Positions 1 to 8,317 of a stretch of 64,000 nucleotides of DNA are shown one piece after another. Each line of letters opens with the position of its first letter. The first letter of the stretch is position 1. The position numbers were made by a program, and so were the translations under genes. The notes under the pieces are model-generated. The model was not told the origin of the DNA, did not search any database, and saw only the letters and a program-made list of their open reading frames with translations. This DNA comes from Streptomyces gelaticus (GTDB lineage: Bacteria > Actinomycetota > Actinomycetes > Streptomycetales > Streptomycetaceae): positions 1 through 64,000 of the forward strand of contig NZ_BMTF01000019.1 of assembly GCF_014649535.1 (NCBI RefSeq). The letters are read 5' to 3'.

Positions 1-1578
1 AAACTCGCCACCGAGGGCCCCGCGGGCGCCGTCAAGGAAATCGAGGCCGAGGCCGGCGACCTCAAGGCCACCATCCTGGAGAAACTCACCAGCTACCTGA
101 TCCCCACCGTCATCATCGCCGGGATCACCTGGATCATCTCCCTCCTCAACCCCGCCTCCGCGTTCGTCCGCGCGGTCAAGGGAATCATCGACATCGTCAC
201 GTTCATCGTGAACCAGGGCGCCCAGATAGTGGAGTTCGTCAACGCCGTCCTCGACGCCGTCATCGCCATCGCCAACGGCGGCACCGCCGGAGTCCCTAAA
301 CTCATCGAGACCGCCCTGGCGGCCAGCATCCCCCTTCTCATCGGCTTCCTCGCCTCGCTACTGGGCATCGGAAGCCTCGCCAACAAGGTAAAGAGCGTGT
401 TCCACTCCGTGTCCCGCCCCGTCAACCGCGCCATCGACAAAATAGTCGGACTCATCGTCAAAGCAGGAAAGAATCTGTGGAGAAAAATACGAAATTCCAC
501 CGCCAGTAACGGCGAGAAGAAGGACACGAAAGCACCGACGGACGACAGGAAGAAATTAGGGCCGGTCGGAAAAAACCTCACATGGACCGTGCGCACCGAA
601 TCCCATCGCTTGTGGATCACTCAAACCGGTCAGCACTATGTGCCGATGATCGCCAGCAGACCGCATCCAGTCGACGCAGCAATCGAGAGTTACCGGGAGC
701 AGGCGAAGAAGGACCAGCCGAACGACGCGGACACGGCCGGGAAGATCGCCAAGGTGCAGAGCGATCTGAATTCTCTGAAAGCCGCTCTTACCGAATATGA
801 GACCAAGTCAAAGGCTGGGGCAGCAATCACGGTTCTCGACAGGATACGCGATGAAATAGCGACGACTCAGGAGGATCTACGCAGTTCGATTGCCGCAGTA
901 CAGGACCGCCTCGGCCACGGCTTGGACGAACGCCTCCAGAAGGCCAAGAACAATTTCAAGTCGAGCCCGTTCACCACTCGCGCCTTGAGCGATTTTCTGG
1001 GCGTATCGAAGCGGACAGCGGAAAGAGCGGTTCAAACCTGGGTCGACAAGGGGGCCATCTTCCGCGTGCAGTCCCACGGAAGCGATCCACTGGGTCAGAA
1101 CACTTTCGATCCGGCAGTCGCCGAGTGGCGCGAGACCAACCCGAATAACCGACACAAGTATGGGTATGTAAACCCAAGCAAGAGCTCAGCCGCTGGACTC
1201 GAAATTCTGAGCAAGGGGCTGCTCGGAAGTATCGGCTCAGGAGGATCCTTCAAACTCGCGACGCCGAGCGAGAAGACGAACGCCGCATATCACCAGCAAC
1301 ACGCCCATTATCAGAGCGTCGTGAACCCCGCAAGATATTCGGACTTCCTGTTCCCGAAGGCAATTCTCGGGCATGCCTCGCCGGGAGCGTCGGGCCACTG
1401 GAACAGAACGGGACACAAACAGACCCGGGAGGAAAATCGTGCCTGGAACCAGCGACCGTCCAGCTACCACGGGCCCGAGCACGAGGATGAGTCGGCGGCA
1501 AGCGGATCATCGGCCGAGCGATACGAGCTGCCAAGCAAGGAACGCGGAAGTCACGAATCGTGGTGGGAACACAGTTGA
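1..1578 (+). CDS. eCIS-associated effector-like protein with variable C-terminal toxin-like tail (5' truncated)
   Basis: The frame is open to the window edge, so the N-terminus is missing; about 525 residues remain. The visible start is a hydrophobic, helix-rich segment (about residues 35-130) ending in a basic VKSVFHSVSRPVN stretch, which I associate with the pre-toxin regions of Streptomyces eCIS/DUF4157 proteins. It is followed by a coiled-coil-like part (roughly 230-305), a winged-helix-like segment with SKRTAERAVQTW (about 335), and a His/Trp/Asn-rich tail with GHWNRTGHKQTREENRAWN near the end. The tail pattern recalls HNH-like nuclease toxins, but I cannot name the family. A TTA leucine codon lies at 556-558, suggesting bldA-dependent translation. 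The next gene overlaps its 3' end and looks like an immunity gene. Alternative: a structural or cargo protein without enzymatic activity. Confidence 0.6.
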   Translation, partial: KLATEGPAGAVKEIEAEAGDLKATILEKLTSYLIPTVIIAGITWIISLLNPASAFVRAVKGIIDIVTFIVNQGAQIVEFVNAVLDAVIAIANGGTAGVPKLIETALAASIPLLIGFLASLLGIGSLANKVKSVFHSVSRPVNRAIDKIVGLIVKAGKNLWRKIRNSTASNGEKKDTKAPTDDRKKLGPVGKNLTWTVRTESHRLWITQTGQHYVPMIASRPHPVDAAIESYREQAKKDQPNDADTAGKIAKVQSDLNSLKAALTEYETKSKAGAAITVLDRIRDEIATTQEDLRSSIAAVQDRLGHGLDERLQKAKNNFKSSPFTTRALSDFLGVSKRTAERAVQTWVDKGAIFRVQSHGSDPLGQNTFDPAVAEWRETNPNNRHKYGYVNPSKSSAAGLEILSKGLLGSIGSGGSFKLATPSEKTNAAYHQQHAHYQSVVNPARYSDFLFPKAILGHASPGASGHWNRTGHKQTREENRAWNQRPSSYHGPEHEDESAASGSSAERYELPSKERGSHESWWEHS

Positions 1579-2167
1579 GGACAGTCAAGAATTCATCCCT
1601 TCGGTCCTCGCGGCATACACGGAGTTGTATGACCCACCGACTCGTACGTTGCGGCTCTCCCGCACGGGGCCACACGCCGGCGAGGCCGCCGTGGTGGTCT
1701 ATCTTCCGGACGAAATCGAACAGCTGGACCCGGCGGACGACCTGACGCTGCTGGGGACTGCCGGATTCGGCTCAGAGGTGCTCTGCGCTGATTTCCCGTG
1801 CGAACTGGCCATGGAAGTCATGGGAAAACTGGACGAAGTCTCTGCCATGGCCTTGGCCAAGGCACTAGCCGAATTGGCTTCGGTACCGCTGGAGAACGGC
1901 CTCCCTTTCCGTGACGGACAGATCCTAACGAATGTCTCACTCCCGCTGTTCCCACGGTTCTCGATGGTCATGCTCATCGACTGGGATTCGGTCTACGGCT
2001 TCCGTTTCCCCGCGCCAGTCACCGATGTCGGTTTGCTGCGGGTAGTGCCGTTGTTCGCGGTGGAAGCAGACTTCGTGGAGTCCTCCACTGACCGGCACGG
2101 GGGCTACCGTGCCCTCATCAACCGGGGAATGATCCCAGCAGACCCTGAACGGGAACCGGCCCTGTGA
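1487..2167 (+). CDS. SUFU-like (suppressor of fused domain) putative immunity protein
   Basis: About 226 residues if the ATG at 1487 is used; that start overlaps the toxin-like gene by 92 bases. No ATG/GTG lies between it and a TTG at 1625, so the true start is uncertain. The body alternates short beta strands and ends in a LLRVVPLFAVEADFVESS-type segment followed by GYRALINRGMI, which fits the SUFU-like fold that often serves as immunity to polymorphic toxins. Its position directly behind the variable tail of the upstream protein supports a toxin-immunity pair. The SUFU assignment is by resemblance only. The gene ends 39 bases before the convergent P450 gene. Confidence 0.6.
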   Translation: MSRRQADHRPSDTSCQARNAEVTNRGGNTVEDSQEFIPSVLAAYTELYDPPTRTLRLSRTGPHAGEAAVVVYLPDEIEQLDPADDLTLLGTAGFGSEVLCADFPCELAMEVMGKLDEVSAMALAKALAELASVPLENGLPFRDGQILTNVSLPLFPRFSMVMLIDWDSVYGFRFPAPVTDVGLLRVVPLFAVEADFVESSTDRHGGYRALINRGMIPADPEREPAL

Positions 2168-2206
2168 CGCCGTGCAACGCAGACAGAACCCACCAGGCAA
2201 TTGCCC

Positions 2207-3484
2207 TCAAGCATTCGGCACCCGCACTCGTAGCGACTTCATCCCATTGATGAAATTCGACACCAGGCGCCTCGGTGAACCCGCAGGTTCGAGCGATGCC
2301 GGTAGTGCGCGGCACGTTTCCTCGTACAGCACCCGCAGTTGCAGTCGGGCGAAGTGCGCGCCCAGGCAGACGTGCGGGCCGTCGCCGAAGGAGACGTGGG
2401 GGTTCGGGGTGCGGGCGAGGTCCAGGGTGAACGGGGCGGGGAAGACGCGTTCGTCGTGGTTGGCGGAGGCGTGGAAGACGACCACCTTGTCGCCGGCGCG
2501 GATACGGGTGCCGGCCAGCTCCGTGTCCCGGGTGGCCGTGCGGCGGAAGGTGAGGACCGGGGGGTGGCGGCGGAGGAGTTCGTCGACGGCGGTCGCGAAA
2601 CCCACCTCGCCGTCGCACAGGCTGCGGTACGCGTCTGGGTGCTCCGCCAGGAGGTGCAGGCCGCCGGGGGCCGCGCTGCGTACGGTGTCGTTGCCGGCCA
2701 CCACCAGCAGGAAGAAGAACATCTCCAGTTCGGGGGCGGTCAGTTCGGGGTCCGTGGCCAAGGACGTCATCACGTCGTCGGCGGGGTGGCGGCGCTTGTG
2801 GGCAGCCAGGGCGTGGGCGTAGGCGAACATGTCGCGCAGGGCGGAGGGGGAACGGGGGTTGAGCGGTTTGCCGTCCGCGCCCAGTTCCGGTGTTCCGGCC
2901 TCGTCGGGGTCCTGGTAGCCGATGACGCGCTGCGTCCAGTGGAGGAGGAGCGCGCGGTCGGTGTCCGGTACGCCGAGCAGGTCGGTGAGGTTGAGCAGGG
3001 CGTAGTCGTCGGTGACCTGGGTGACGACGTCGCAGGTGCCGTCGCCGGCCCGCGCCTCGGCGACCGCGCGGGTGAGCAGGGAGCGGGCGCGTTCGCGGAC
3101 GGTCACGGTGAAACGGTCGATGCGCTTCGGGGTGAAGGCACGGCTGACGAGTACGCGCAGGCGTCGGTGGTGCGGTGGGTCCTGGTTGAGCATCATGCGG
3201 CGGATGAACGGGAGGTCGGCGGGGTCCGGGTCGCGGATCTGGGTGGCGCCCAGGTACGAGGAGTACGTCGCGGAGTCCTTCAGGACCCGGACCACGTCCT
3301 CGTGCCGGGTGACCGCCCAGAAGCCGGGGCCCGCCGGCCAGCCGAGCACCTCCGGCTCCTCCTGCCACGCCACGGGGTGGTGGTCGCGCAGGTGGCGGTA
3401 GAGGTCGTGGGGGATGCCCTGCCCGTACAGCCTCGGGTCGAAGATGTCCGGTACGGGCATTTCGGCGGGGGCGGGACCGCTCAT
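2207..3484 (-). CDS. Cytochrome P450
   Basis: A 425-residue heme monooxygenase of normal bacterial length. It shows the I-helix oxygen-activation motif AGNDT (about residue 260), the K-helix ExxR as ELLR (about 300) and the heme-thiolate signature FGDGPHVCLG with the axial Cys near residue 370. It probably hydroxylates a hydrophobic substrate using ferredoxin partners encoded elsewhere. It starts with ATG inside the stop of the upstream hydrolase (ATGA overlap, 3481-3484), so the two are translationally coupled and may act on one compound. The motif style resembles the CYP124/125/142 group, but the substrate cannot be read from sequence. It is convergent with the SUFU-like gene and is probably not part of the eCIS. 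Confidence 0.93.
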   Translation of the reverse strand: MSGPAPAEMPVPDIFDPRLYGQGIPHDLYRHLRDHHPVAWQEEPEVLGWPAGPGFWAVTRHEDVVRVLKDSATYSSYLGATQIRDPDPADLPFIRRMMLNQDPPHHRRLRVLVSRAFTPKRIDRFTVTVRERARSLLTRAVAEARAGDGTCDVVTQVTDDYALLNLTDLLGVPDTDRALLLHWTQRVIGYQDPDEAGTPELGADGKPLNPRSPSALRDMFAYAHALAAHKRRHPADDVMTSLATDPELTAPELEMFFFLLVVAGNDTVRSAAPGGLHLLAEHPDAYRSLCDGEVGFATAVDELLRRHPPVLTFRRTATRDTELAGTRIRAGDKVVVFHASANHDERVFPAPFTLDLARTPNPHVSFGDGPHVCLGAHFARLQLRVLYEETCRALPASLEPAGSPRRLVSNFINGMKSLRVRVPNA

Positions 3485-4272
3485 GCCTCCGCGTCCGCCC
3501 GCAGGAAGTCCTCCATCACGCGGATCAGGTCGAGCGGGGTCTCGTCCATCGCGTAGTGGCCGCACGACGGCAGCTCCACCAGTTCGGCCCGGGGGAACCA
3601 GCGCATCCAGGTGGCGCGCTGCAACTCGGCGGAGAGGGCCGGGTCCAGCGCGCCCACGACGGCGAGGGCCGGTACGGACGAGCCCTCGATCCGGTCGTGG
3701 AAGTCCTCGCCCGCCCAGGAGTCCAGCCAGGCCCGGAACGCCTTGGCGTCGCTGCAGTCGACCGAGCGGCGCACCATGCGGTCCAGCCAGCCCGCCGGGC
3801 GCCGGCCTCCAGTGGTGGTGTCGAGGATGACGCGACGGTTCTGCGGAGTGTGCGCCGCCCCGGCGAAGAGTTCCCACTGCTCGGGCGGGAGCGGGAGACC
3901 GGATGCGGGGACCGGCGACACCCCCACGATTCTGCGCACCCGCTCCGGCGCGGCAGCCAGTGTGCGCTGGATGACGGAGCCACCCATCGAGTGGCCGATC
4001 AGCGAGAACCGCTCCCAGCCGAGCCGGTCGGCCAGTGCGAGCACGTCCTCGGCCCCCTCGGCCGTGGTGTACGAGCCGCCCGCGTCCCGCGCCTCGCCGT
4101 AGCCCCGCAGGTCCACCACCGCGTACTGGAACGAGCCGAGATCGAGGTCCTGCAGCACGGGGGCGTACGCGGAGCGGTCGGCGAGCCAGCCATGCACCGC
4201 GATCACCTTGTGCGGGCCTTCGCCGTGCAGTTCGTGGGGCAGAACAGATAAAGCGGTCACACCGGCTCCCAT
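3481..4272 (-). CDS. Alpha/beta-hydrolase fold protein
   Basis: A 263-residue cytosolic hydrolase. It has the HGW oxyanion-side motif (about residue 26), the nucleophile elbow GHSMGG with catalytic Ser near residue 95, an acid candidate in VGALDP (about 208) and the catalytic His in SCGHYAMDE (about 240). The family covers esterases, lactonases and epoxide hydrolases; the reaction here is not identifiable. First gene of a two-gene unit with the P450. It is divergent from the YCII-sigma pair across a 305-base promoter region. Confidence 0.92.
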   Translation of the reverse strand: MGAGVTALSVLPHELHGEGPHKVIAVHGWLADRSAYAPVLQDLDLGSFQYAVVDLRGYGEARDAGGSYTTAEGAEDVLALADRLGWERFSLIGHSMGGSVIQRTLAAAPERVRRIVGVSPVPASGLPLPPEQWELFAGAAHTPQNRRVILDTTTGGRRPAGWLDRMVRRSVDCSDAKAFRAWLDSWAGEDFHDRIEGSSVPALAVVGALDPALSAELQRATWMRWFPRAELVELPSCGHYAMDETPLDLIRVMEDFLRADAEA

Positions 4273-4442
4273 CAGCGAGTGGGGTGGGCCGGTCGGTCAC
4301 CGGCCGTCCCACAGACCACGGTCGCGCCAACTCCCATCCCGCGCAAGGGACCGGACGGCGGACCAGGCTGAGTACCGGGCGGAGAGACGGGGTCGGGAGA
4401 CGGAGCCGCGAGACCGGGCCGGGGCAGGTGATCATTTTTGCG

Positions 4443-4471
4443 GTGCGGAGAACGTGCGGAAGACGTGCGGA
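4443..4471. repeat. Three 11-bp-period iterons (GTGCGGA)
   Basis: GTGCGGA occurs at 4443, 4454 and 4465, exactly one helical turn apart, in the region between the divergent hydrolase and YCII genes. Such spacing suits cooperative binding of a regulator on one DNA face. It lies about 30 bases upstream of the proposed ECF42 promoter. The binding factor is unknown. Confidence 0.5.
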
Positions 4472-4498
4472 AGAAAATCGAAATAAGTTGTCGTCCGA

Positions 4499-4525
4499 TG
4501 TCGAGCGCCCGCTCGCGGCACCGAC
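4499..4525 (+). promoter_or_regulatory. Putative ECF42-type promoter of the YCII-sigma operon
   Basis: TGTCGA at 4499-4504 is followed after 17 bases by CGAC at 4522-4525. From memory, ECF42 promoters carry TGTCGA at -35 and a CGA-type -10, so this would be autoregulation by the sigma factor encoded downstream. It is placed about 50 bases before the YCII start codon. Confidence 0.45.
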
Positions 4526-4577
4526 TGAAGGGTGACAGCGCGCCGACGGGGCGCGCGGGACCGAGAGGACACCCAAG

Positions 4578-4940
4578 ATGAAGTACGTCGCGATGATCTA
4601 CGGGAACCAGGCCAAGTGGGACTCCTTCCCGGCCGAGGCCTGGCCGGAGGCGATCGCCAAGCAGGAGGCGTTCAACAAGAAGTACCGGGAGAGCGGGGAG
4701 CTCATCGGCGCCTACGGCCTGGCGGACGCGGCCAACGTCCAGCTCGTACGCCGCAAGGACGGCGTCCCGGCGGTCACCGACGGACCGTACCTGGAGACCA
4801 AGGAGTACATCGCCAGCTTCTACCTGCTGGACTGCGAGAGCGAGGAGCGCGCCCAGCAGATCGCCGCGGACATGCCCTTCGCCGATGTGGAACCGGTCGA
4901 GCTGTGGCCCATCCTGCACGAGTCCGCGGCGGACATGTGA
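4578..4940 (+). CDS. YCII/DGPF-domain protein partnered with ECF42 sigma factor
   Basis: A 120-residue YCII-related (dimeric alpha/beta-barrel-like) protein. It carries the DGPF-type motif as TDGPYLETKEYIASFY (about residues 65-80). GAGAGGA lies about 10 bases before the ATG. Its stop overlaps the GTG of the next gene (GTGA at 4937-4940), coupling it to an ECF sigma factor of the group known to be genetically linked to DGPF proteins. Family members are thought to be cytosolic; enzymatic function is unknown, and YciI-type hydrolase or binding roles have been proposed. Confidence 0.9.
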   Translation: MKYVAMIYGNQAKWDSFPAEAWPEAIAKQEAFNKKYRESGELIGAYGLADAANVQLVRRKDGVPAVTDGPYLETKEYIASFYLLDCESEERAQQIAADMPFADVEPVELWPILHESAADM

Positions 4941-6238
4941 GCGTGGCTCCCGGCGTCGAGGACCTGCTGCGCGAGCTGGCGCCGCAGGTCCTCGGCGCGC
5001 TGCTCCGCCGGTACGACGCCTTCGACGCGTGTGAGGACGCCGTACAGGAGTCCTTGCTCGCCGCGGCGCTCCAGTGGCCCGCCGAGGGGACGCCGGACAA
5101 TCCGAGGGGCTGGCTGGTCACCGTCGCCTCGCGCAAGCTGGTGGACCAGGTGCGCAGTGAGCAGGCCCGGCGTAACCGTGAGCACCGTATGGCCCTGGCC
5201 ACCCCACAGGCGGAACTGTTCAGCCGGGCCGCCGACGCCGAGCCGGAGGCCGACCGGGACGACTCCCTCGCGCTTCTGTTCCTCTGCTGCCACCCGGCGT
5301 TGTCCGCGCCGAGCCGGATCGCCCTGACACTGCGCGCGGTCGGCGGCCTGACCACCGCTCAGGTCGCGGCGGCCTTCCTGGTGCCGGAGTCGACCATGGC
5401 CCAGCGCATCAGCCGGGCCAAGCAGACCGTCAAGACCTCCGGCACACCGCTGCGCATGCCGGAGGCGGCGGACCGGGCCGAGCGCCTGGGCGAGGTCCTG
5501 CACGTGCTGTATCTGATCTTCAACGAGGGGTACACCACCACGGACGGCGCCGACCTGACCGCACCCGCCCTGTCGGCCGAGGCGATCCGGCTCGCCCGGC
5601 TGCTGCACCGCCTGCTGCCCGAGGACACGGAGACGGCCGGGCTGCTGGCACTGATGTTGCTCACCGATGCGCGCCGCCCCGCCCGCATCGGCCCGGACAG
5701 CGAGCTGGTACCGCTGGCGGAACAGGACCGCGGCCGGTGGGACCACCGGCTCGTCGCCGAGGGGATCGAGCTGATCAGCCAAACCCTGCCGCGGGGGCAG
5801 CTCGGCCCGTACCAGCTCCAGGCCGCCATCGCCGCCGTCCACGCCGAGGCCGGGCATGTCGACGCCACGGACTGGCCGCAGATCCTCGCCCTGTACGAAC
5901 TGCTGGAGCGCCTCGCACCCAACCCGATGGTCACCCTCAACCGCGCGGTCGCCGTCGCCATGGTGCACGGTCCCGCCGCCGGACTCGATCTGCTCGCCAC
6001 CCTGGAGCCCGTCAAACACATGGCGCACCATCATCGGCTGCTCGCCACCAGGGCCCACCTCCTGGAGCTGCTCGGCCGGTACGCCGCTGCGGCGGCGGAC
6101 TATCGCGAGGCCGCCCGGCATACCACCAGCGCGCCAGAACGCCGCCACCTCACCTCCCGAGCGGCACGCCTCGCATCGGCGACCCCGGGCAGCGCCGGCG
6201 GCACCACATCACACCGACGCCCCACATCACACCGGTAA
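4937..6238 (+). CDS. RNA polymerase sigma factor, ECF42 group
   Basis: 433 residues, far longer than a minimal ECF. It has sigma region 2 (ACEDAVQESLLAAALQWP, about 32-49), region 4 helix-turn-helix (LTTAQVAAAFLVPESTMAQRI, about 137-157) and a long C-terminal extension (DUF6596/TPR-like) with FNEGY and TDARRPAR, typical of the DGPF-linked ECF42 group. It has no membrane anti-sigma factor nearby; in this group the C-terminal extension is thought to control activity. The GTG start overlaps the YCII stop. The last 20 residues (Thr/Ser/Gly/His-rich) are low complexity and probably dispensable. Confidence 0.9.
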   Translation: MSVAPGVEDLLRELAPQVLGALLRRYDAFDACEDAVQESLLAAALQWPAEGTPDNPRGWLVTVASRKLVDQVRSEQARRNREHRMALATPQAELFSRAADAEPEADRDDSLALLFLCCHPALSAPSRIALTLRAVGGLTTAQVAAAFLVPESTMAQRISRAKQTVKTSGTPLRMPEAADRAERLGEVLHVLYLIFNEGYTTTDGADLTAPALSAEAIRLARLLHRLLPEDTETAGLLALMLLTDARRPARIGPDSELVPLAEQDRGRWDHRLVAEGIELISQTLPRGQLGPYQLQAAIAAVHAEAGHVDATDWPQILALYELLERLAPNPMVTLNRAVAVAMVHGPAAGLDLLATLEPVKHMAHHHRLLATRAHLLELLGRYAAAAADYREAARHTTSAPERRHLTSRAARLASATPGSAGGTTSHRRPTSHR

Positions 6239-6283
6239 CACCAGGTCGCCGCAGCAGCGCCGCCTCACACCGGCAGCGCCACC

Positions 6284-8317
6284 TCACGCCAGAAGTTCCA
6301 GATACGGGCCGAACTCCGACGCCAGGGTCAGCCGGCCCAGCTTCTGGTATTCGCGCTGGACCGCGTGGATCAGCGTCGGCATCGTCACCGGCTCGCCCGT
6401 GTCCGCCGCCAGATACGCGGACGTCACCGCGATCGAGCGGATGTTGCCGCCCGCCAGCTCGAAGTTCTCCGCGCAGAAGGCGAGGTCCAGGTCCTTGCCC
6501 CGAGGCAGTACGGGTCCCAGGCAGCGCTCCCAGAGGACGAGGCGCTGTTCGGGGTCCGGGACCGGGAAGTCGATGACGAGGTCCAGACGGCGGGTGAACG
6601 CGTCGTCCAGGTTGGCCCGGAGGTTGGTGGCGAGGATGGCCAGGCCGTCGAAGGACTCCATGCGCTGGAGGAGGTACGCGCTCTCGACGTTCGCGTAGCG
6701 GTCGTGGGCGTCCTTCACGTCGGAGCGCTTGCCGAAGATCGCGTCCGCCTCGTCGAAGAGAAGGACTCCGTTCACGCCCGCCGCCTCCGAGAAGATGCGT
6801 TCCAGGTTCTTCTCCGTCTCGCCCACGTACTTGTCGATCACCGTCGCCAGGTCGACCGTGTAGAGGTCCAGGCCCAGGTCCGCGGCGATGACCTCCGCCG
6901 ACATCGTCTTGCCGGTTCCCGAGTCGCCGGCGAAGAGGGCGGATACACCCCGTCCCCGGCCGCCGCCGGGGCGCATGCCCCACTCCCCCAGGACCCGGTC
7001 GCGATGCCTCGCGCGGGCGGTGAGTTCACGGAGCTGGGCGTGGGTGTCGGGCGGGAGGACCAGGTCGTTCCAGGTGACGGTGGGTTCGATGCGGCGGGCC
7101 AGGCGGTCCAGGCCCGCCGCGTTCTGGGCGCGGGCGCCCTGGCGGACGTGGTCGGGGGTGAGGGTGCCGCCGTCCAGGTGGGTGGTCTGGGCGGCTCCCC
7201 GGGCGGCCCGGGTGATCTGTTCCGGGGTGAGGAGGAACGGCGAGAGCAGCCGGTCGACGTCGATGGACTCGGGGACGGGGGCGTCGTACGCGTCGGTCCA
7301 GAGGGCCGCTCTGGTGGCGGGTTCCACGCGTGGGGCGTGCAGGAGCAGGGGCGGGGCGGCGGACCAGGACGCGTCCCAGGGGGCCCGGCCCACCAGGATC
7401 GTGGGGACCGGGGTGCCGGTGAGCAGCCGCAGGAGCTCCGGGTGCTCGCGGGAGACCGCGTCGAGCGGGGCGCAGACCACGCCCGCGCCGGTCAGCCGGG
7501 CCTCGCGGACCAGGGAGCGGACCGCCTCGGTCGGGGAAGGGTCCTCGGCCAGCCGCGCCAGGTCCAGGCCCAGGACCCGGTGGCCCGCACGGGTCAGCGC
7601 GGAGGCCGCGAGGGCCGTGCCCGCGCCGCCCTGGTCCTCGCGGAGGTAGGCCAGCGAGGCACCGTGGGCGAGCGCCCCGGCGAGCGGGGCCGGGTCGCCG
7701 ACGCCCGGTACGGCGTGCCAGGGGGCGAGGAGGTCGGTCAGCCGGGGGTCGGGGGTGTCGTCGCCCAGCAGGTGCGCGGTGACCCGGTCGGGGACGCGCA
7801 GCGCCCGGGTCAGGAACGGCCGGTCCAGGTCCTCGACCAGGAGGAGGCGGCCCTCGCGGAGCGGGGCACGGGCCGACAGCCGGCCGCGCGCCGCCTGGTC
7901 GGCGGGGGACAGCCCGCACAACCCCAGAGCCAGCCCGATGGACGGACGACGACGGGTGACATCGTCGTTCAGGTAGCCGTAGAACGCCTCGAAGCGGTCG
8001 TCGAGATCCGGTACGAGCGAGATGAGGAGGATCTCGACGTCGAGGTCGGTGAGGCCGAACTCGCCCGCCAGGGACGTCAGCCTGGACCGTTCCGCCGGCG
8101 CCTCACCCCGGTCCGGCACGGGGTACGGGAAGGCGCGGGCCTCGGTCTCGTCCAGCAGACGGGCGATGTTCTCGTCCGTGAGGTAGAGACCTCGGAAGGC
8201 GTCGTCCGGGTCCGGATCGGTGAGCTGCCGGGCCTCGACCGCCCGCCGGATGCGCTGCTCCACGGCCACCGCGCGGGCGAGGAGATGGCGCAGGTTCGGA
8301 TCACCCGCGGTGGTCAT
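6284..8317 (-). CDS. eCIS AAA+ ATPase (Pvc15-like)
   Basis: A 677-residue ATPase. The N-terminal 430 residues are a winged-helix/degenerate AAA-like part typical of eCIS ATPases. The C-terminal AAA+ module has Walker A FAGDSGTGKT (about 458-467), Walker B GVLLFDEADAIFG (about 510-522), sensor 1 ILATN and an arginine finger in FTRRLD. In eCIS clusters this protein is thought to help assemble or recycle the injection particle. Its ATG overlaps the stop of the DUF4255 gene (ATGA at 8314-8317), giving the operon vWA - DUF4255 - ATPase on the minus strand. It is convergent with the ECF42 gene 45 bases away. Confidence 0.92.
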   Translation of the reverse strand: MTTAGDPNLRHLLARAVAVEQRIRRAVEARQLTDPDPDDAFRGLYLTDENIARLLDETEARAFPYPVPDRGEAPAERSRLTSLAGEFGLTDLDVEILLISLVPDLDDRFEAFYGYLNDDVTRRRPSIGLALGLCGLSPADQAARGRLSARAPLREGRLLLVEDLDRPFLTRALRVPDRVTAHLLGDDTPDPRLTDLLAPWHAVPGVGDPAPLAGALAHGASLAYLREDQGGAGTALAASALTRAGHRVLGLDLARLAEDPSPTEAVRSLVREARLTGAGVVCAPLDAVSREHPELLRLLTGTPVPTILVGRAPWDASWSAAPPLLLHAPRVEPATRAALWTDAYDAPVPESIDVDRLLSPFLLTPEQITRAARGAAQTTHLDGGTLTPDHVRQGARAQNAAGLDRLARRIEPTVTWNDLVLPPDTHAQLRELTARARHRDRVLGEWGMRPGGGRGRGVSALFAGDSGTGKTMSAEVIAADLGLDLYTVDLATVIDKYVGETEKNLERIFSEAAGVNGVLLFDEADAIFGKRSDVKDAHDRYANVESAYLLQRMESFDGLAILATNLRANLDDAFTRRLDLVIDFPVPDPEQRLVLWERCLGPVLPRGKDLDLAFCAENFELAGGNIRSIAVTSAYLAADTGEPVTMPTLIHAVQREYQKLGRLTLASEFGPYLELLA

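Noticed and set aside
2118-3368. Minus-strand frame of 416 codons overlapping the P450 gene
   Set aside because: Arg/Pro/His-rich shadow in another phase; the P450 frame carries all heme and helix motifs.
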